Of a DNA stretch of 64,000 nt, positions 1 to 8,157 are shown in pieces. The position numbers and the translations under genes were made by a program. The DNA lies in the NCBI RefSeq assembly GCF_000420485.1, contig NZ_ATVA01000002.1, positions 39,775 to 103,774 on the forward strand. Reading direction: 5' to 3'. Under the pieces are notes generated by a model, which was given only the letters and a program-made list of their open reading frames with translations, was not told the origin of the DNA and searched no databases. This DNA is from Paucidesulfovibrio longus DSM 6739 (GTDB lineage: Bacteria > Desulfobacterota > Desulfovibrionia > Desulfovibrionales > Desulfovibrionaceae). The stretch's first letter is position 1; each line of letters starts with the position of its first letter.

Positions 1-2
1 TC

Positions 3-575
3 TTCTATGAAACCACCCCGGCCGGCCAGGGCAAGAAAAAGGCCGCCAAGGCCGCTGCCCAGGCTTTCCAGGAGAGTGTGAAGAAGCAGCGCGAGGGCGG
101 CGAAGTGAACATGGCCGAGATGGGCGTGAAGGTTCAGAAGTTCACCCCCACCAGCTGCGAGTTCACCTTCTTCGGCGTCGAGTTCAATTTCAACCCGGTC
201 ATCCCGGTCATCGGCGGCTTCTTCATCGCGGCCCTGGCGTCCTTCCTGGGCGTGGGCGGCGGCTTCCTGCTGGTGCCGTTCCTGACCTCCGTGGCCGGAC
301 TGCCCATGTACCTCGTGGCCGGCACCTCCGCCGCCGCGGTCTTCGTGGGCATGGTCAACTCCATCGCCTCCTACATGGTCCTCAAGGGCACCCCGGTGGA
401 ATGGTCCCTCATCGGCGCCGAGCTGGTGGGCATCGTCATCGGCTCCCTGATCGGCCCGCGCACCTCCAAGTACATCCCGGACATCTGGCTGAAGCGCCTC
501 TTCATCGTCCTGGCCGTGTACGTGGGCATGCGCTACACCCTCAAGGGCTTCTTCGGCATCAGCATCTGGCCGTAA
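3..575 (+). CDS. TauE/SafE-family membrane exporter, C-terminal part (5' end outside window)
   Basis: The reading frame is open from the window edge to a TAA at 573-575, so only the last 190 residues are seen. A charged, Lys/Ala-rich soluble stretch of about 60 residues is followed by hydrophobic helices. These include a Gly-rich helix with LGVGGGFLLVP, which is typical of the TauE/SafE (sulfite exporter) family, and a conserved KRLFIVLAVYVGMRY helix near the C terminus. Family members export sulfite, sulfoacetate or related anions across the inner membrane. The long hydrophilic loop before the second helical bundle is larger than in short family members. The substrate cannot be told from sequence; sulfur oxyanions are a reasonable inference given the likely sulfur-metabolising host. 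Confidence 0.85.
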   Translation, partial: FYETTPAGQGKKKAAKAAAQAFQESVKKQREGGEVNMAEMGVKVQKFTPTSCEFTFFGVEFNFNPVIPVIGGFFIAALASFLGVGGGFLLVPFLTSVAGLPMYLVAGTSAAAVFVGMVNSIASYMVLKGTPVEWSLIGAELVGIVIGSLIGPRTSKYIPDIWLKRLFIVLAVYVGMRYTLKGFFGISIWP

Positions 576-617
576 GCCTCCCGAGTCCAACGCCGCAAGG
601 CGATACCGTCACCTTCG

Positions 618-648
618 CGGGGCCGTCCGGGTTGTCCGGGCGGCCCCG
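618..648 (+). terminator. Probable intrinsic terminator after the TauE/SafE gene
   Basis: A 13-bp GC-rich inverted repeat (618-630 with 636-648, one G-U pair, 5-nt loop) lies 43 bp after the stop codon. It is followed by a pyrimidine-rich but not T-rich tail, so strength is uncertain. Confidence 0.45.
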
Positions 649-758
649 CCCTCTTCGGGGAGGAGGCCCTCTCCGCCGGATTCCGCCGAAACGCAAGACT
701 TGGTTTGCCGTCCGCTTCAGGGTAGGATGCACGAAATCTTGAAACGAGGAACCGCCCG

Positions 759-1406
759 ATGCTGAGCGAATTCTATTCCTTCATCGACCCCGCGCTGATC
801 GCGCCCTTCCGCTGGCCCGGCAACGAATACGCCGGCTTCGCCCTGGGCCTGTTCTGGGTCGCGCTGGTGGCCACGGTCATCGGCGAGCTGTGCATGGCCG
901 GGGTGTATTTCTTCAACCGCGACCACTTCGCGGAGATGCGCCGGGAAATGGTCCGGCACAACAATCTTTCCATCCGCGCCCTGGGCTTCAAGGACAAGGC
1001 CAGCTACAAGGCGTGCAACTCCATCGCCAACGAGGAGTTCGGCCGCAATTTCTTCGCGGGCATCGCGCTCTTCGCCTCCTCGGTCTGGCCCGCGTTCTTC
1101 GCCATGGGCTGGTTCGACTTCCGCTTCCGCGGCGTGGAATTCGAGTTGCCCCTGTTCGGCGTCGTGGGCACCGGGTTTCTCTTCGTGCCGATCTACATCC
1201 TCACCCGCTACGGCTTCCACAAGGCCAAGCCCTGGCTGCCGCTCTTCTCCTGGATCAAGAAGAAGGTCGCGGAGAACGAGGCGGGCGAGGAGATGATCAC
1301 CTATATGGATATCGTCAAGAAGCCGGAAGAGGAGGGCGCTCCCTCCGAGACGGAAAAGACGAGGAGCAAGAACACCGCCTCGGAAGAGGCAGCGGCCTCG
1401 CGCTGA
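759..1406 (+). CDS. Three-helix membrane protein of unknown function, Oxa1/EMC3-like topology
   Basis: 215 residues, with a ribosome site (GAGGA) 8 bases before the ATG. Three hydrophobic segments lie near residues 25-51, 98-119 and 131-152. A basic, helical cytosolic stretch with several Arg and Lys (about 52-96) separates the first two, and the tail of about 60 residues is highly charged. One helix, a cytosolic helical hairpin, then two helices is the layout of the DUF106/EMC3 branch of the Oxa1 insertase superfamily. I see only the topology and a loosely similar loop, not a diagnostic motif, so the relation is a guess. It stands alone between two hairpins and is probably monocistronic. Confidence 0.6.
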   Translation: MLSEFYSFIDPALIAPFRWPGNEYAGFALGLFWVALVATVIGELCMAGVYFFNRDHFAEMRREMVRHNNLSIRALGFKDKASYKACNSIANEEFGRNFFAGIALFASSVWPAFFAMGWFDFRFRGVEFELPLFGVVGTGFLFVPIYILTRYGFHKAKPWLPLFSWIKKKVAENEAGEEMITYMDIVKKPEEEGAPSETEKTRSKNTASEEAAASR

Positions 1407-1456
1407 CGTTTGTTTCCGCTGCTTCGTTCCGCAACGGCTTCGGAGCAAAAACGTCG

Positions 1457-1493
1457 AAAGCCGCCGCACGCGAGCAACGTGCGGCGGCTTTTT
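1457..1493. terminator. Intrinsic terminator, probably bidirectional
   Basis: A perfect 14-bp stem (1457-1470 with 1478-1491) with a 7-nt loop is preceded by A residues and followed by T residues. It lies between convergent genes and can serve both. Confidence 0.85.
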
Positions 1494-1527
1494 GCGTCCG
1501 GCGGCTGTCGGGGAATCGGCCCGGCGG

Positions 1528-2037
1528 CTAGCTCGCGTGCTCCTGGACGGCCAGGAGCAGCTCGTCCGGCTTGTCCGGAGCCAGGAGCAGCCGCACCTCG
1601 CCCGCGTCCACGAACACGGCCTCGTTGCTGTTGCCGAGCACGAAGGCCTCTCCGCCGCCCACCAGGGTGAAGGTTCCGCAGCGATACTGGCCGAACTTCA
1701 TGCCGCGTTTGGTGGATTTGACGGCCAGCAGGGGGTCGGTCTTCAGGTCGGCGCGGCTGACGCGGGCGACGTCGCTCCAGGGCAGGGCCAAATCCAGGAA
1801 AGGAGGGCCGCTGAGCAGCAGGCCGTCGGCGTCCGCCGTGATCTCGGCGCGGGCGGGGTTGACCAGGAGCATGTACCAGTAGAGCAGGGCCAGGGGACCG
1901 GCCACGGCGATGAGGCAGATGCCCGTCCAGGTCAGGCCCGACCGGAACGACCAGGCCGTGATCGCGGCCACGACCGCCACCGCCAGGATGAAGCCGATGA
2001 TCACCCAGCGGTTCATGGGTATCCGGAATACGCGCAT
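1528..2037 (-). CDS. Membrane protein with bacterial PH-like domain
   Basis: 169 residues from an ATG at 2037 preceded by a good GGAGG site 8 bases away; the frame stays open further upstream but has no better start. Two hydrophobic helices (about residues 14-32 and 38-58) are followed by a beta-rich soluble domain with alternating short strands (ITADADGLLLSGPPF, LPWSDVARVSRADL). This is the pattern of membrane-anchored bacterial PH (bPH) domain proteins. No catalytic residues are visible. It faces the preceding membrane gene and is transcribed divergently from the PhnD-like lipoprotein gene. The function is unknown; the family assignment rests on architecture. Confidence 0.65.
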   Translation of the reverse strand: MRVFRIPMNRWVIIGFILAVAVVAAITAWSFRSGLTWTGICLIAVAGPLALLYWYMLLVNPARAEITADADGLLLSGPPFLDLALPWSDVARVSRADLKTDPLLAVKSTKRGMKFGQYRCGTFTLVGGGEAFVLGNSNEAVFVDAGEVRLLLAPDKPDELLLAVQEHAS

Positions 2038-2192
2038 TGTACGGACCTCCGCAGTGTCTTTATGGATGCGGAACATAGTACGTTTCCGGCGCGCGGTCAA
2101 AAATACGTTGGAATGGTGCGGCCGTTGGGGTAGACTCGCGGCGGCTGCCCGCGCGTCGCGCTGCGCGGCCAAAAGGGGATCAAGGGGGCTGA

Positions 2193-3164
2193 ATGCAGCG
2201 AAAACGGAATGCGGCCTGGGCCGCCCGCTGGCTTTTCCTCGCCTTGGCGCTCTTCGCGCTGGCAGGGGCTTCGGGCTGCGGCGAGGACGAGCCCTCGGTG
2301 CGCGTGAATCTGGCGCACCGCGAGGAACTGACGGCCCAACCTCGGCAGGACGCCGTGACCTACGCCTACCTGCCGCAATATTCCCACGCCGTATCCTACG
2401 AGCGCCACCGCCAGTTGCTCGAATATCTCCGCCGCGAGACCGGCCTGCCCCTGCGCCAGATCTTCCCGGACACCTTCGACGAGCATATCGAGATGGTCCG
2501 GCGCGGCGAGATCGACATCTCCTTTTCCAACCCCTTCGTCTACATTCAGCTCGCCGAGGACGGCGCGCGCGCCTTCGCCCGCATCGTGGAGCCGGACGGC
2601 AGGCCCTATTTCCGGGGCCAGATCATCTGCCGCGCGGACAACCGCTCCATAAAATCCCTGAAGGACTGCCGGGGCAAGCGCTGGATCGCCGTGGACGCCA
2701 ACTCCGCGGGCGGCTACCTCTTTCCCCTGGGTCTTTTTCTGGACAACGGCATCCGCAGGAACGACTTCGCCCAGCTGGCCTTTGCGCCCGGACCGGGCGG
2801 CAAGCAGGAGAAGGTCGTGCTTTCGGTGCATTCCGGCGCCTACGACCTCGGCTCCATCCGCAAGGGAACGCTGGACATTCTCGCTGGCAAGGTGGACCTC
2901 TCCAAGATCCGGGTGCTGGCCGAGACGCCGGACTATCCCGGCTGGGTCTATTCCGCGCGCAAGGGGCTCGACCCGGCCATCGTCAAGAAGGTGGCCAGGG
3001 CCATGTTCGCCCTGGATCCGGGCAGGCCCGACGACGCGCGCATCCTCTCTGCCGCCGGGGTGCGGGGCATCGTCCCCGCGACGGACGACGACTACGACGC
3101 CGTGCGCGAGCTGGCCAGCAAGCTCGCCGAGGACGGCGCCCTTCCCAGCGTGGTGACGGAATGA
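2193..3164 (+). CDS. PhnD-like periplasmic binding lipoprotein (sensor partner of the adjacent kinase)
   Basis: 323 residues with a lipoprotein signal: a basic N terminus, a hydrophobic core and a lipobox ending at Cys29. The mature part is a type-2 periplasmic binding fold of the phosphate/phosphite/phosphonate (PhnD) group. Recognisable pieces are the opening strand VTYAYLPQYS, the motif GEIDISFSNPFVYIQL and the later segment GAYDLGSIRKGTLDIL. Its stop codon overlaps the start of a histidine kinase (ATGA) and no ABC permease or ATPase is nearby. I therefore infer that it delivers a ligand signal to the kinase rather than feeding a transporter. The ligand is unknown. It is the first gene of a six-gene unit. 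Confidence 0.8.
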   Translation: MQRKRNAAWAARWLFLALALFALAGASGCGEDEPSVRVNLAHREELTAQPRQDAVTYAYLPQYSHAVSYERHRQLLEYLRRETGLPLRQIFPDTFDEHIEMVRRGEIDISFSNPFVYIQLAEDGARAFARIVEPDGRPYFRGQIICRADNRSIKSLKDCRGKRWIAVDANSAGGYLFPLGLFLDNGIRRNDFAQLAFAPGPGGKQEKVVLSVHSGAYDLGSIRKGTLDILAGKVDLSKIRVLAETPDYPGWVYSARKGLDPAIVKKVARAMFALDPGRPDDARILSAAGVRGIVPATDDDYDAVRELASKLAEDGALPSVVTE

Positions 3165-5317
3165 GGCTCGTGTCGCGTCTGCGGTTCCGTTCCAAGCTGG
3201 TGCTGGGCATTTCGGCCATCGTGGTCTGCACCACCGTGATGCTCACCCCGCTGGTGGCGCGCATGACCGCCACGGCCCTGCTGGACGAGAGCAAGAAGCG
3301 CGGCTCCGCCGTGGCCGAGAGCCTTGCCGCGCGCGCCGTGGACCCGCTGCTCTCCGGCGACCTCCTGCGGCTCAAGAACATGGTCGACGAGGCCGAAAAG
3401 CTGGGGGACGAGGTCATCTACGCCTTCATCCTCGACCAGACCGGCTATGTTCTGGCCCAGACCTTCAAGGGCGGATTTCCCGTGGAGCTGCTCGGCGCGA
3501 ACCGGGCGGGACCGGATTCCAAGGCGCGCATCCAGCTCCTGGAAACCGACCAGGGCCGCATCGACGATTTCGCGGCTCCGGTGCGCGTGGGCGGGGCCAA
3601 TTTCGGCGAGGTCCGCCTGGGGCTTTCGCGCAAGCCCATCCAGGCCCGCGTCAACGATCTCGTCCTGACCATGAGCACGCTTTCCGGCGGAGCCCTGGCC
3701 CTGGCCATCGCCCTTTCCACCATCTTCGCCAACAAGGTCACCAGCCGCATCGGCCGATTGCGCGAGCACGCCGAGAACATGGTCAAGGGCGACCTGGACC
3801 TGCACTCGGCCCCGCCCGCGAACAGGAACTGCTGGGAGATCATGAACTGCGGGCTGAAGGCCTGCCCGGCCTACAAGGACAGGGACCGGCGCTGCTGGTA
3901 TCTCGCCGGGACGCTCTGCCCGGACTGCGCCCACCCGGACGCCTCGAACTATCGCGACTCCTGCCGCCACTGCCCGGTCTATCATGAAAACGCGGGCGAC
4001 GAGATTCAGGATCTGGCCGAAACCTTCGACGTCATGGCCCTGAGCCTGAAGACCTACATCAGCGAGCTCAAGGACGCCGAGCGCGTGCTCTCCAACCAGG
4101 AGCGGCTCATGCGCACGATCCTCAACGTGACCCCGGACCTCGTCTCCCTGGTGGACACCCGCATGATCTACCAGGCCGCGAACACGGCCTTCGCCTCGTT
4201 CGTGGGCCGCGACGTGCGCGACATCCGGGGCAAGACCGACTTCGACCTCTTTCCGGAAGAGATGGCCGAGCAGCGCCACCTGGAGAGCCGCGACATCCTC
4301 CAGACGGGCCGCCGCCTGGACCGCCAGGACTGGATCGTCTCGTCCAAGGGCACCCGCTGGTTCCACACCGTGAGCATCCCCGTGCGCGACCAGGAGGGCC
4401 GCATCACCGGCCTGCTGCGCACGGACCGCGACCTCACGGACCTGAAACGCTACCAGGAACAGCTCATCCAGTCCCAGAAGATGGAATCCGTGGGCAAGCT
4501 CGCGGGCGGCGTGGCCCACGAGATCAACACCCCCCTGGGCGTGATCCTGGGCTATTCCCAGCTGCTCATGGAAGACGTGGAGGAGGATTCCCAGATTCAC
4601 CAGGATCTGGCCACCATCGCCAAGCAGGCCAAGGTCTGCCGCAAGATCGTGGCCGACCTGCTCGGGTTTTCCCGCCAGGCCGAGAGCGTCAAGCGCGAGA
4701 TGTGCTTCAACAACTCCGTCATGGAGGCCGTGAGCCTCGTTCGCCACACGTTCGAGATGGACAAGGTGGAGATCGAGGAACGGCTCGACGATCGGATGCC
4801 GATCATTTACGGTGATCCCGAAAAGCTCAAGCAAGTCTGGATCAACCTGCTCAACAACGCCCGAGACGCCATGCCCGAGGGCGGGCGCATCGTGGTCAAG
4901 ACCAAGCTGGACACCCCGGCCCAAAAAGTGACACTCTGGCTGGCGGATACGGGCACGGGCATCGGCGAAGAGGACATGCGGCTGGTTTTCGACCCGTTTT
5001 TCACCACCAAACCCGTAGGCAAGGGCACGGGCCTGGGGCTTTCCGTTTCTTTCGGCATCATAGAGGACCACGGCGGCGAGATTCGCGCCGAGAGCCCCGC
5101 GCCGGAGGAGTTCGCGGACCATTCGCGGCCGGAGGCCGGGCCGGGCACCCTGTTCATCGTGGACCTGCCCCTGGACCACGCCAGCATGGTCGAGGCGGGG
5201 AGTCCCGCCCTGCGGCAGGGGGCGCCGGGACCGTGGACCGCCGGAACCGTCCGCACAGGAACCACCAAAACGCACATCGCGCGCGAGGCAGAGGAGCAGA
5301 AGGGATACAATGGCTGA
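3161..5317 (+). CDS. Membrane sensor histidine kinase with HAMP, eight-Cys insert and PAS domain
   Basis: 718 residues; the ATG overlaps the stop of the binding-protein gene. Order of domains: a membrane helix (about 12-32), a periplasmic sensor region, a second helix (about 165-190), HAMP, and a compact segment with eight cysteines (about 224-275, starting NCWEIMNC and ending CRHCPVY). A PAS domain (about 300-425), a HisKA H-box (GGVAHEINTPLG) and HATPase boxes ([34 protein letters not shown]) follow. All catalytic boxes are intact. The Cys segment resembles the paired CW-type Cys motif seen in deltaproteobacterial signalling proteins and could bind metal or sense redox; that part is inference. 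About 45 polar residues follow the kinase core. Confidence 0.9.
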   Translation: MRLVSRLRFRSKLVLGISAIVVCTTVMLTPLVARMTATALLDESKKRGSAVAESLAARAVDPLLSGDLLRLKNMVDEAEKLGDEVIYAFILDQTGYVLAQTFKGGFPVELLGANRAGPDSKARIQLLETDQGRIDDFAAPVRVGGANFGEVRLGLSRKPIQARVNDLVLTMSTLSGGALALAIALSTIFANKVTSRIGRLREHAENMVKGDLDLHSAPPANRNCWEIMNCGLKACPAYKDRDRRCWYLAGTLCPDCAHPDASNYRDSCRHCPVYHENAGDEIQDLAETFDVMALSLKTYISELKDAERVLSNQERLMRTILNVTPDLVSLVDTRMIYQAANTAFASFVGRDVRDIRGKTDFDLFPEEMAEQRHLESRDILQTGRRLDRQDWIVSSKGTRWFHTVSIPVRDQEGRITGLLRTDRDLTDLKRYQEQLIQSQKMESVGKLAGGVAHEINTPLGVILGYSQLLMEDVEEDSQIHQDLATIAKQAKVCRKIVADLLGFSRQAESVKREMCFNNSVMEAVSLVRHTFEMDKVEIEERLDDRMPIIYGDPEKLKQVWINLLNNARDAMPEGGRIVVKTKLDTPAQKVTLWLADTGTGIGEEDMRLVFDPFFTTKPVGKGTGLGLSVSFGIIEDHGGEIRAESPAPEEFADHSRPEAGPGTLFIVDLPLDHASMVEAGSPALRQGAPGPWTAGTVRTGTTKTHIAREAEEQKGYNG

Positions 5318-5669
5318 AATCATAGTTGTGGACGACATTTCCGACGCCGGGATTCTGGTCAAGCGCATTCTGGAACGCAAGGGGCACACGGTGTTCGCCT
5401 TCACCGAAGAGGAGGAGGCCATTGCCCACGCCGCGACCAGCAAGCCCGACCTCGCCATCCTGGACATCAAGCTCAAGAAGATGACCGGGGTGGAGGTGCT
5501 CGAGGAACTCAAGAAGGTCAATCCCGACATCAAGGCCATCATGCTCACCGGCTACCCCACGCTGGAAACGGCGCGCGAGTCCCTGCGCCTGGGCGCGAGC
5601 GAGTATTGCGTCAAGCCCATCGACAAGGACGAGCTGGAGGCCAAGGTTGCCGAAGTCCTGGAAGGCTAG
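5310..5669 (+). CDS. Single-domain CheY-like response regulator
   Basis: 119 residues, a receiver domain alone. The acidic pocket (VVDD, residues 6-9), the phosphoacceptor Asp52 (LAILDIKL), the switch Thr in MLTGY and the conserved Lys in CVKPID are all present. It starts 8 bases inside the end of the kinase gene, so the two are translationally coupled and are a probable cognate pair. With no output domain it must act by protein contact or as a phosphate shuttle. The next gene, an ATP-grasp/phosphohistidine protein, begins 21 bp downstream and is an obvious candidate target, by inference from context only. Confidence 0.92.
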   Translation: MAEIIVVDDISDAGILVKRILERKGHTVFAFTEEEEAIAHAATSKPDLAILDIKLKKMTGVEVLEELKKVNPDIKAIMLTGYPTLETARESLRLGASEYCVKPIDKDELEAKVAEVLEG

Positions 5670-5690
5670 CCGGGAGGCGGGTGCGCGCGC

Positions 5691-8150
5691 GTGATCATCG
5701 CCGAACTCTTCAAGCACTGGACCTACCAGGTCTTTGCGCCCGGAGCGCTCCTGCGCAGCAAGTACAACGCCTTCAAGGAGCTGCTGGAGTACGACGACCG
5801 CTGCCTGGAGGGCATCGCCGACCTTGAGGAGATCGCCTACGGGCGGGAAAAGGCGGACTGGGCGCGCATGAGCCGGCTGAGCCGCCAACTGACACGCGAC
5901 GTGGGCGAAATGGTCCGGCGGCTGAAGATCATGGGCCCCTCGCGCTACGTGGGCCTGCCCGACTACTACAACAAATTCCGCTTTTACGTGAGCATGGGCA
6001 TGGACATGCCCGACCCGGCCATTGCCCCGCCCCATGTCATCGGGCTGGAGGAGGCCGCGGACGTGCCCCTGCTCGCAGGGGGCAAGGCGCGCAACGCCGG
6101 GCTCATGGCCGCCGAAACCTATCTCAACGTGCCGCCGGGCTTCGTGGTCACGTCCAACGCCTTCAACTACTATCTTGAAGCCAACGGGCTGCGCCCGGAG
6201 CTGGACGAGCTGCTCGGCAGGGTCGAGCTGTCCCGCCCGGCCGAGCTGGAGCGGCTCTGCGCCGAGATGCGCACGCTGGTGCTGTCCGGCTCGGTGCCGC
6301 CCCCCATCGCTTCGGAAATGGAGCGCCGCGCGCACGAGCTCGCGGGCGAGGGCGGCGCGCTGGCGGTGCGCTCCAGCGCCGTGGCCGAGGACGGCGAACT
6401 CTCCTTTGCCGGGCAGTACGAGAGCATCCTGCCCGTGGACCCGGCCCTGACCCTGGAAGCCTACAAGCGCGTGCTGGCCGGGAAATACGCGCCCCGCGCC
6501 GTGACCTACCGCATTCTCAACGGCCTCAGCGACGTGGAGACGCCCATGGCCGTGCTGGTCATGCCCGTTGTCGAGGCGCGGGCCGCCGGCGTGGTCTACA
6601 CCCTGGACATGGACCGCACCCAGGCCGTCTGCGGCATGCTCTCCATCTACGCCGTGCCCGGAGTGGGCGAAAATCTCGTGGGCGGCAAGTCCGTTCCGCA
6701 AATCTACTGCCTGACCCGCGAGGCGGACCCGCTGCTCGTGCAGGAGCCCGGCGAGTCCGCAGTGCTCGACCCGGAGCAGGCGGCCGAGGTGGCCAAGGCG
6801 GCCCTGGAGCTGGAGCAGATGTTCGGCGAGCCCCAGGACGTGGAATGGGCCATGGACCAGCAGGGCAAGCTGCACATCCTGCAATCCCGGCCCCTGGGCG
6901 GGGGACACAGGATCGCCTCCGCACCGGAAAGGCCGGCCCCGCCCGACGCCCGGCTTCTGCTCGCGGACGCCAGCCGCGCTTCCGCGGGCGCGGCCCATGG
7001 CCGGGTCTTTCATTTCGTTCCGCCGGGCCACACCCTGGAGGACATCCCCCGCGACGCCGTGCTCGTGGTCGGCGCGCTGGACCCGGCCCTGGCCGGAGCC
7101 GTGGGCAAGATCCGCGGCGTCATCGCCGAGGCGGGCAGCCGGGCCAGCCACTTCGCCTCGGTGGCGCGCGAATTCGGCCTGCCCGTGCTCGTGGGCGTGG
7201 AGGACGCCTTCGAGCGCTTTTCCGCCGGGGGCGAGGTCACGATGGACGCGGACACCGGCTCGGTCTACGAGGGGCTGGTGGAGAGCCTGCTCCTCGCGGA
7301 GGAAAAGGCCCCGCGTTCCAGCCCGGCCCTGGAGCGGCTGCGGCAGGTCATGCCGCACATCGCCCGGCTCACGCTCACGGATCCGGAATCCCCTGAGTTT
7401 TCACCTGAAAAGTGCCATTCCCTGCACGACATCGTGCGCTTCTGCCACGAGAAGGCCGTTTCGGAGATGTTTCTGCTCGTGGGCAGGGGCGGGCGCGGCC
7501 TGGGCGCGGCGCGCAAGCTGGAGTCCGGCCTGCCGCTGGTCATGTACCTGCTGGACGTGGGGGGCGGCTTTTTCGACCAGGCCAAGGACAAGGACACGGT
7601 CACGCCGGACGACATCAAAAGCCCGCCCATGTGGTCGCTCTGGCAGGGGCTTTCGGACAAGGAAGTGGTCTGGCACGACGGGCTCACGCACATGGACTGG
7701 GAGGAGTTCGACCGGGTCAGCGCGGGCATCTTCAAGCACGACTCCGCGCTCCTGGCGAGCTACGCCGTGGTGGCCGAGGACTACGCCCATCTCATGGTCC
7801 GCTTCGGCTATCATTTTTCCCAGGTGGACGCGCTCTGCGGGCCGGACGCGCGCAAGAACTACGTCAATTTCCGCTTCAAGGGCGGCGGCGGGCTGATGCA
7901 CCAGCGCGAGCTGCGCCTGCTCTTCCTGCAGCGCGTGCTGGAGGCCGAGGGCTGGAAGGTGCGCGTGCGCGGCGACCTGCTCGACGCGGCCACCGGGGGC
8001 CGGAGCGAAGCCGCGACCCAGAAGCAGCTCTTCCTGCTCGGCCGTATTCTTGGCCGCACCCGGCTCATGGACATGGGCCTGGAGGACGAGCGCCACGTGG
8101 AGCGGCTGGTGGAGGAATTTCTGAATCCGCCCGCAGGGAACGAATACTGA
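5691..8150 (+). CDS. PEP-synthase-like ATP-grasp/phosphohistidine protein with an unrecognised C-terminal domain
   Basis: 819 residues from a GTG start. An unusual helical N-terminal part (1-120) precedes a pyruvate-phosphate-dikinase-type ATP-grasp module: LAGGKARNAG, LAVRSSAVAEDGELSFAGQY, PMAVLVMPVVEARAAGVVYT, QDVEWAMD and ILQSRPL. The swivelling domain follows, with its phosphorylatable histidine at residue 487 (GSRASHFASVAREFGLPVLVG). In PEP synthase this His passes phosphate to pyruvate in a TIM barrel. Here the last 260 residues show none of the barrel's signatures and are unfamiliar. The protein should form ATP-derived phosphohistidine, but its acceptor is unknown. It lies between a response regulator and a phosphatase gene. 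Rifampin phosphotransferase shows that this module can be re-used for other acceptors. Confidence 0.85.
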   Translation: MIIAELFKHWTYQVFAPGALLRSKYNAFKELLEYDDRCLEGIADLEEIAYGREKADWARMSRLSRQLTRDVGEMVRRLKIMGPSRYVGLPDYYNKFRFYVSMGMDMPDPAIAPPHVIGLEEAADVPLLAGGKARNAGLMAAETYLNVPPGFVVTSNAFNYYLEANGLRPELDELLGRVELSRPAELERLCAEMRTLVLSGSVPPPIASEMERRAHELAGEGGALAVRSSAVAEDGELSFAGQYESILPVDPALTLEAYKRVLAGKYAPRAVTYRILNGLSDVETPMAVLVMPVVEARAAGVVYTLDMDRTQAVCGMLSIYAVPGVGENLVGGKSVPQIYCLTREADPLLVQEPGESAVLDPEQAAEVAKAALELEQMFGEPQDVEWAMDQQGKLHILQSRPLGGGHRIASAPERPAPPDARLLLADASRASAGAAHGRVFHFVPPGHTLEDIPRDAVLVVGALDPALAGAVGKIRGVIAEAGSRASHFASVAREFGLPVLVGVEDAFERFSAGGEVTMDADTGSVYEGLVESLLLAEEKAPRSSPALERLRQVMPHIARLTLTDPESPEFSPEKCHSLHDIVRFCHEKAVSEMFLLVGRGGRGLGAARKLESGLPLVMYLLDVGGGFFDQAKDKDTVTPDDIKSPPMWSLWQGLSDKEVVWHDGLTHMDWEEFDRVSAGIFKHDSALLASYAVVAEDYAHLMVRFGYHFSQVDALCGPDARKNYVNFRFKGGGGLMHQRELRLLFLQRVLEAEGWKVRVRGDLLDAATGGRSEAATQKQLFLLGRILGRTRLMDMGLEDERHVERLVEEFLNPPAGNEY

Positions 8151-8157
8151 GGCGCGC

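Noticed and set aside
5154..7358. Minus-strand open frame of 734 codons
   Set aside because: Antisense to the kinase, receiver and ATP-grasp genes; composition is that of a GC-skew shadow with no domain.
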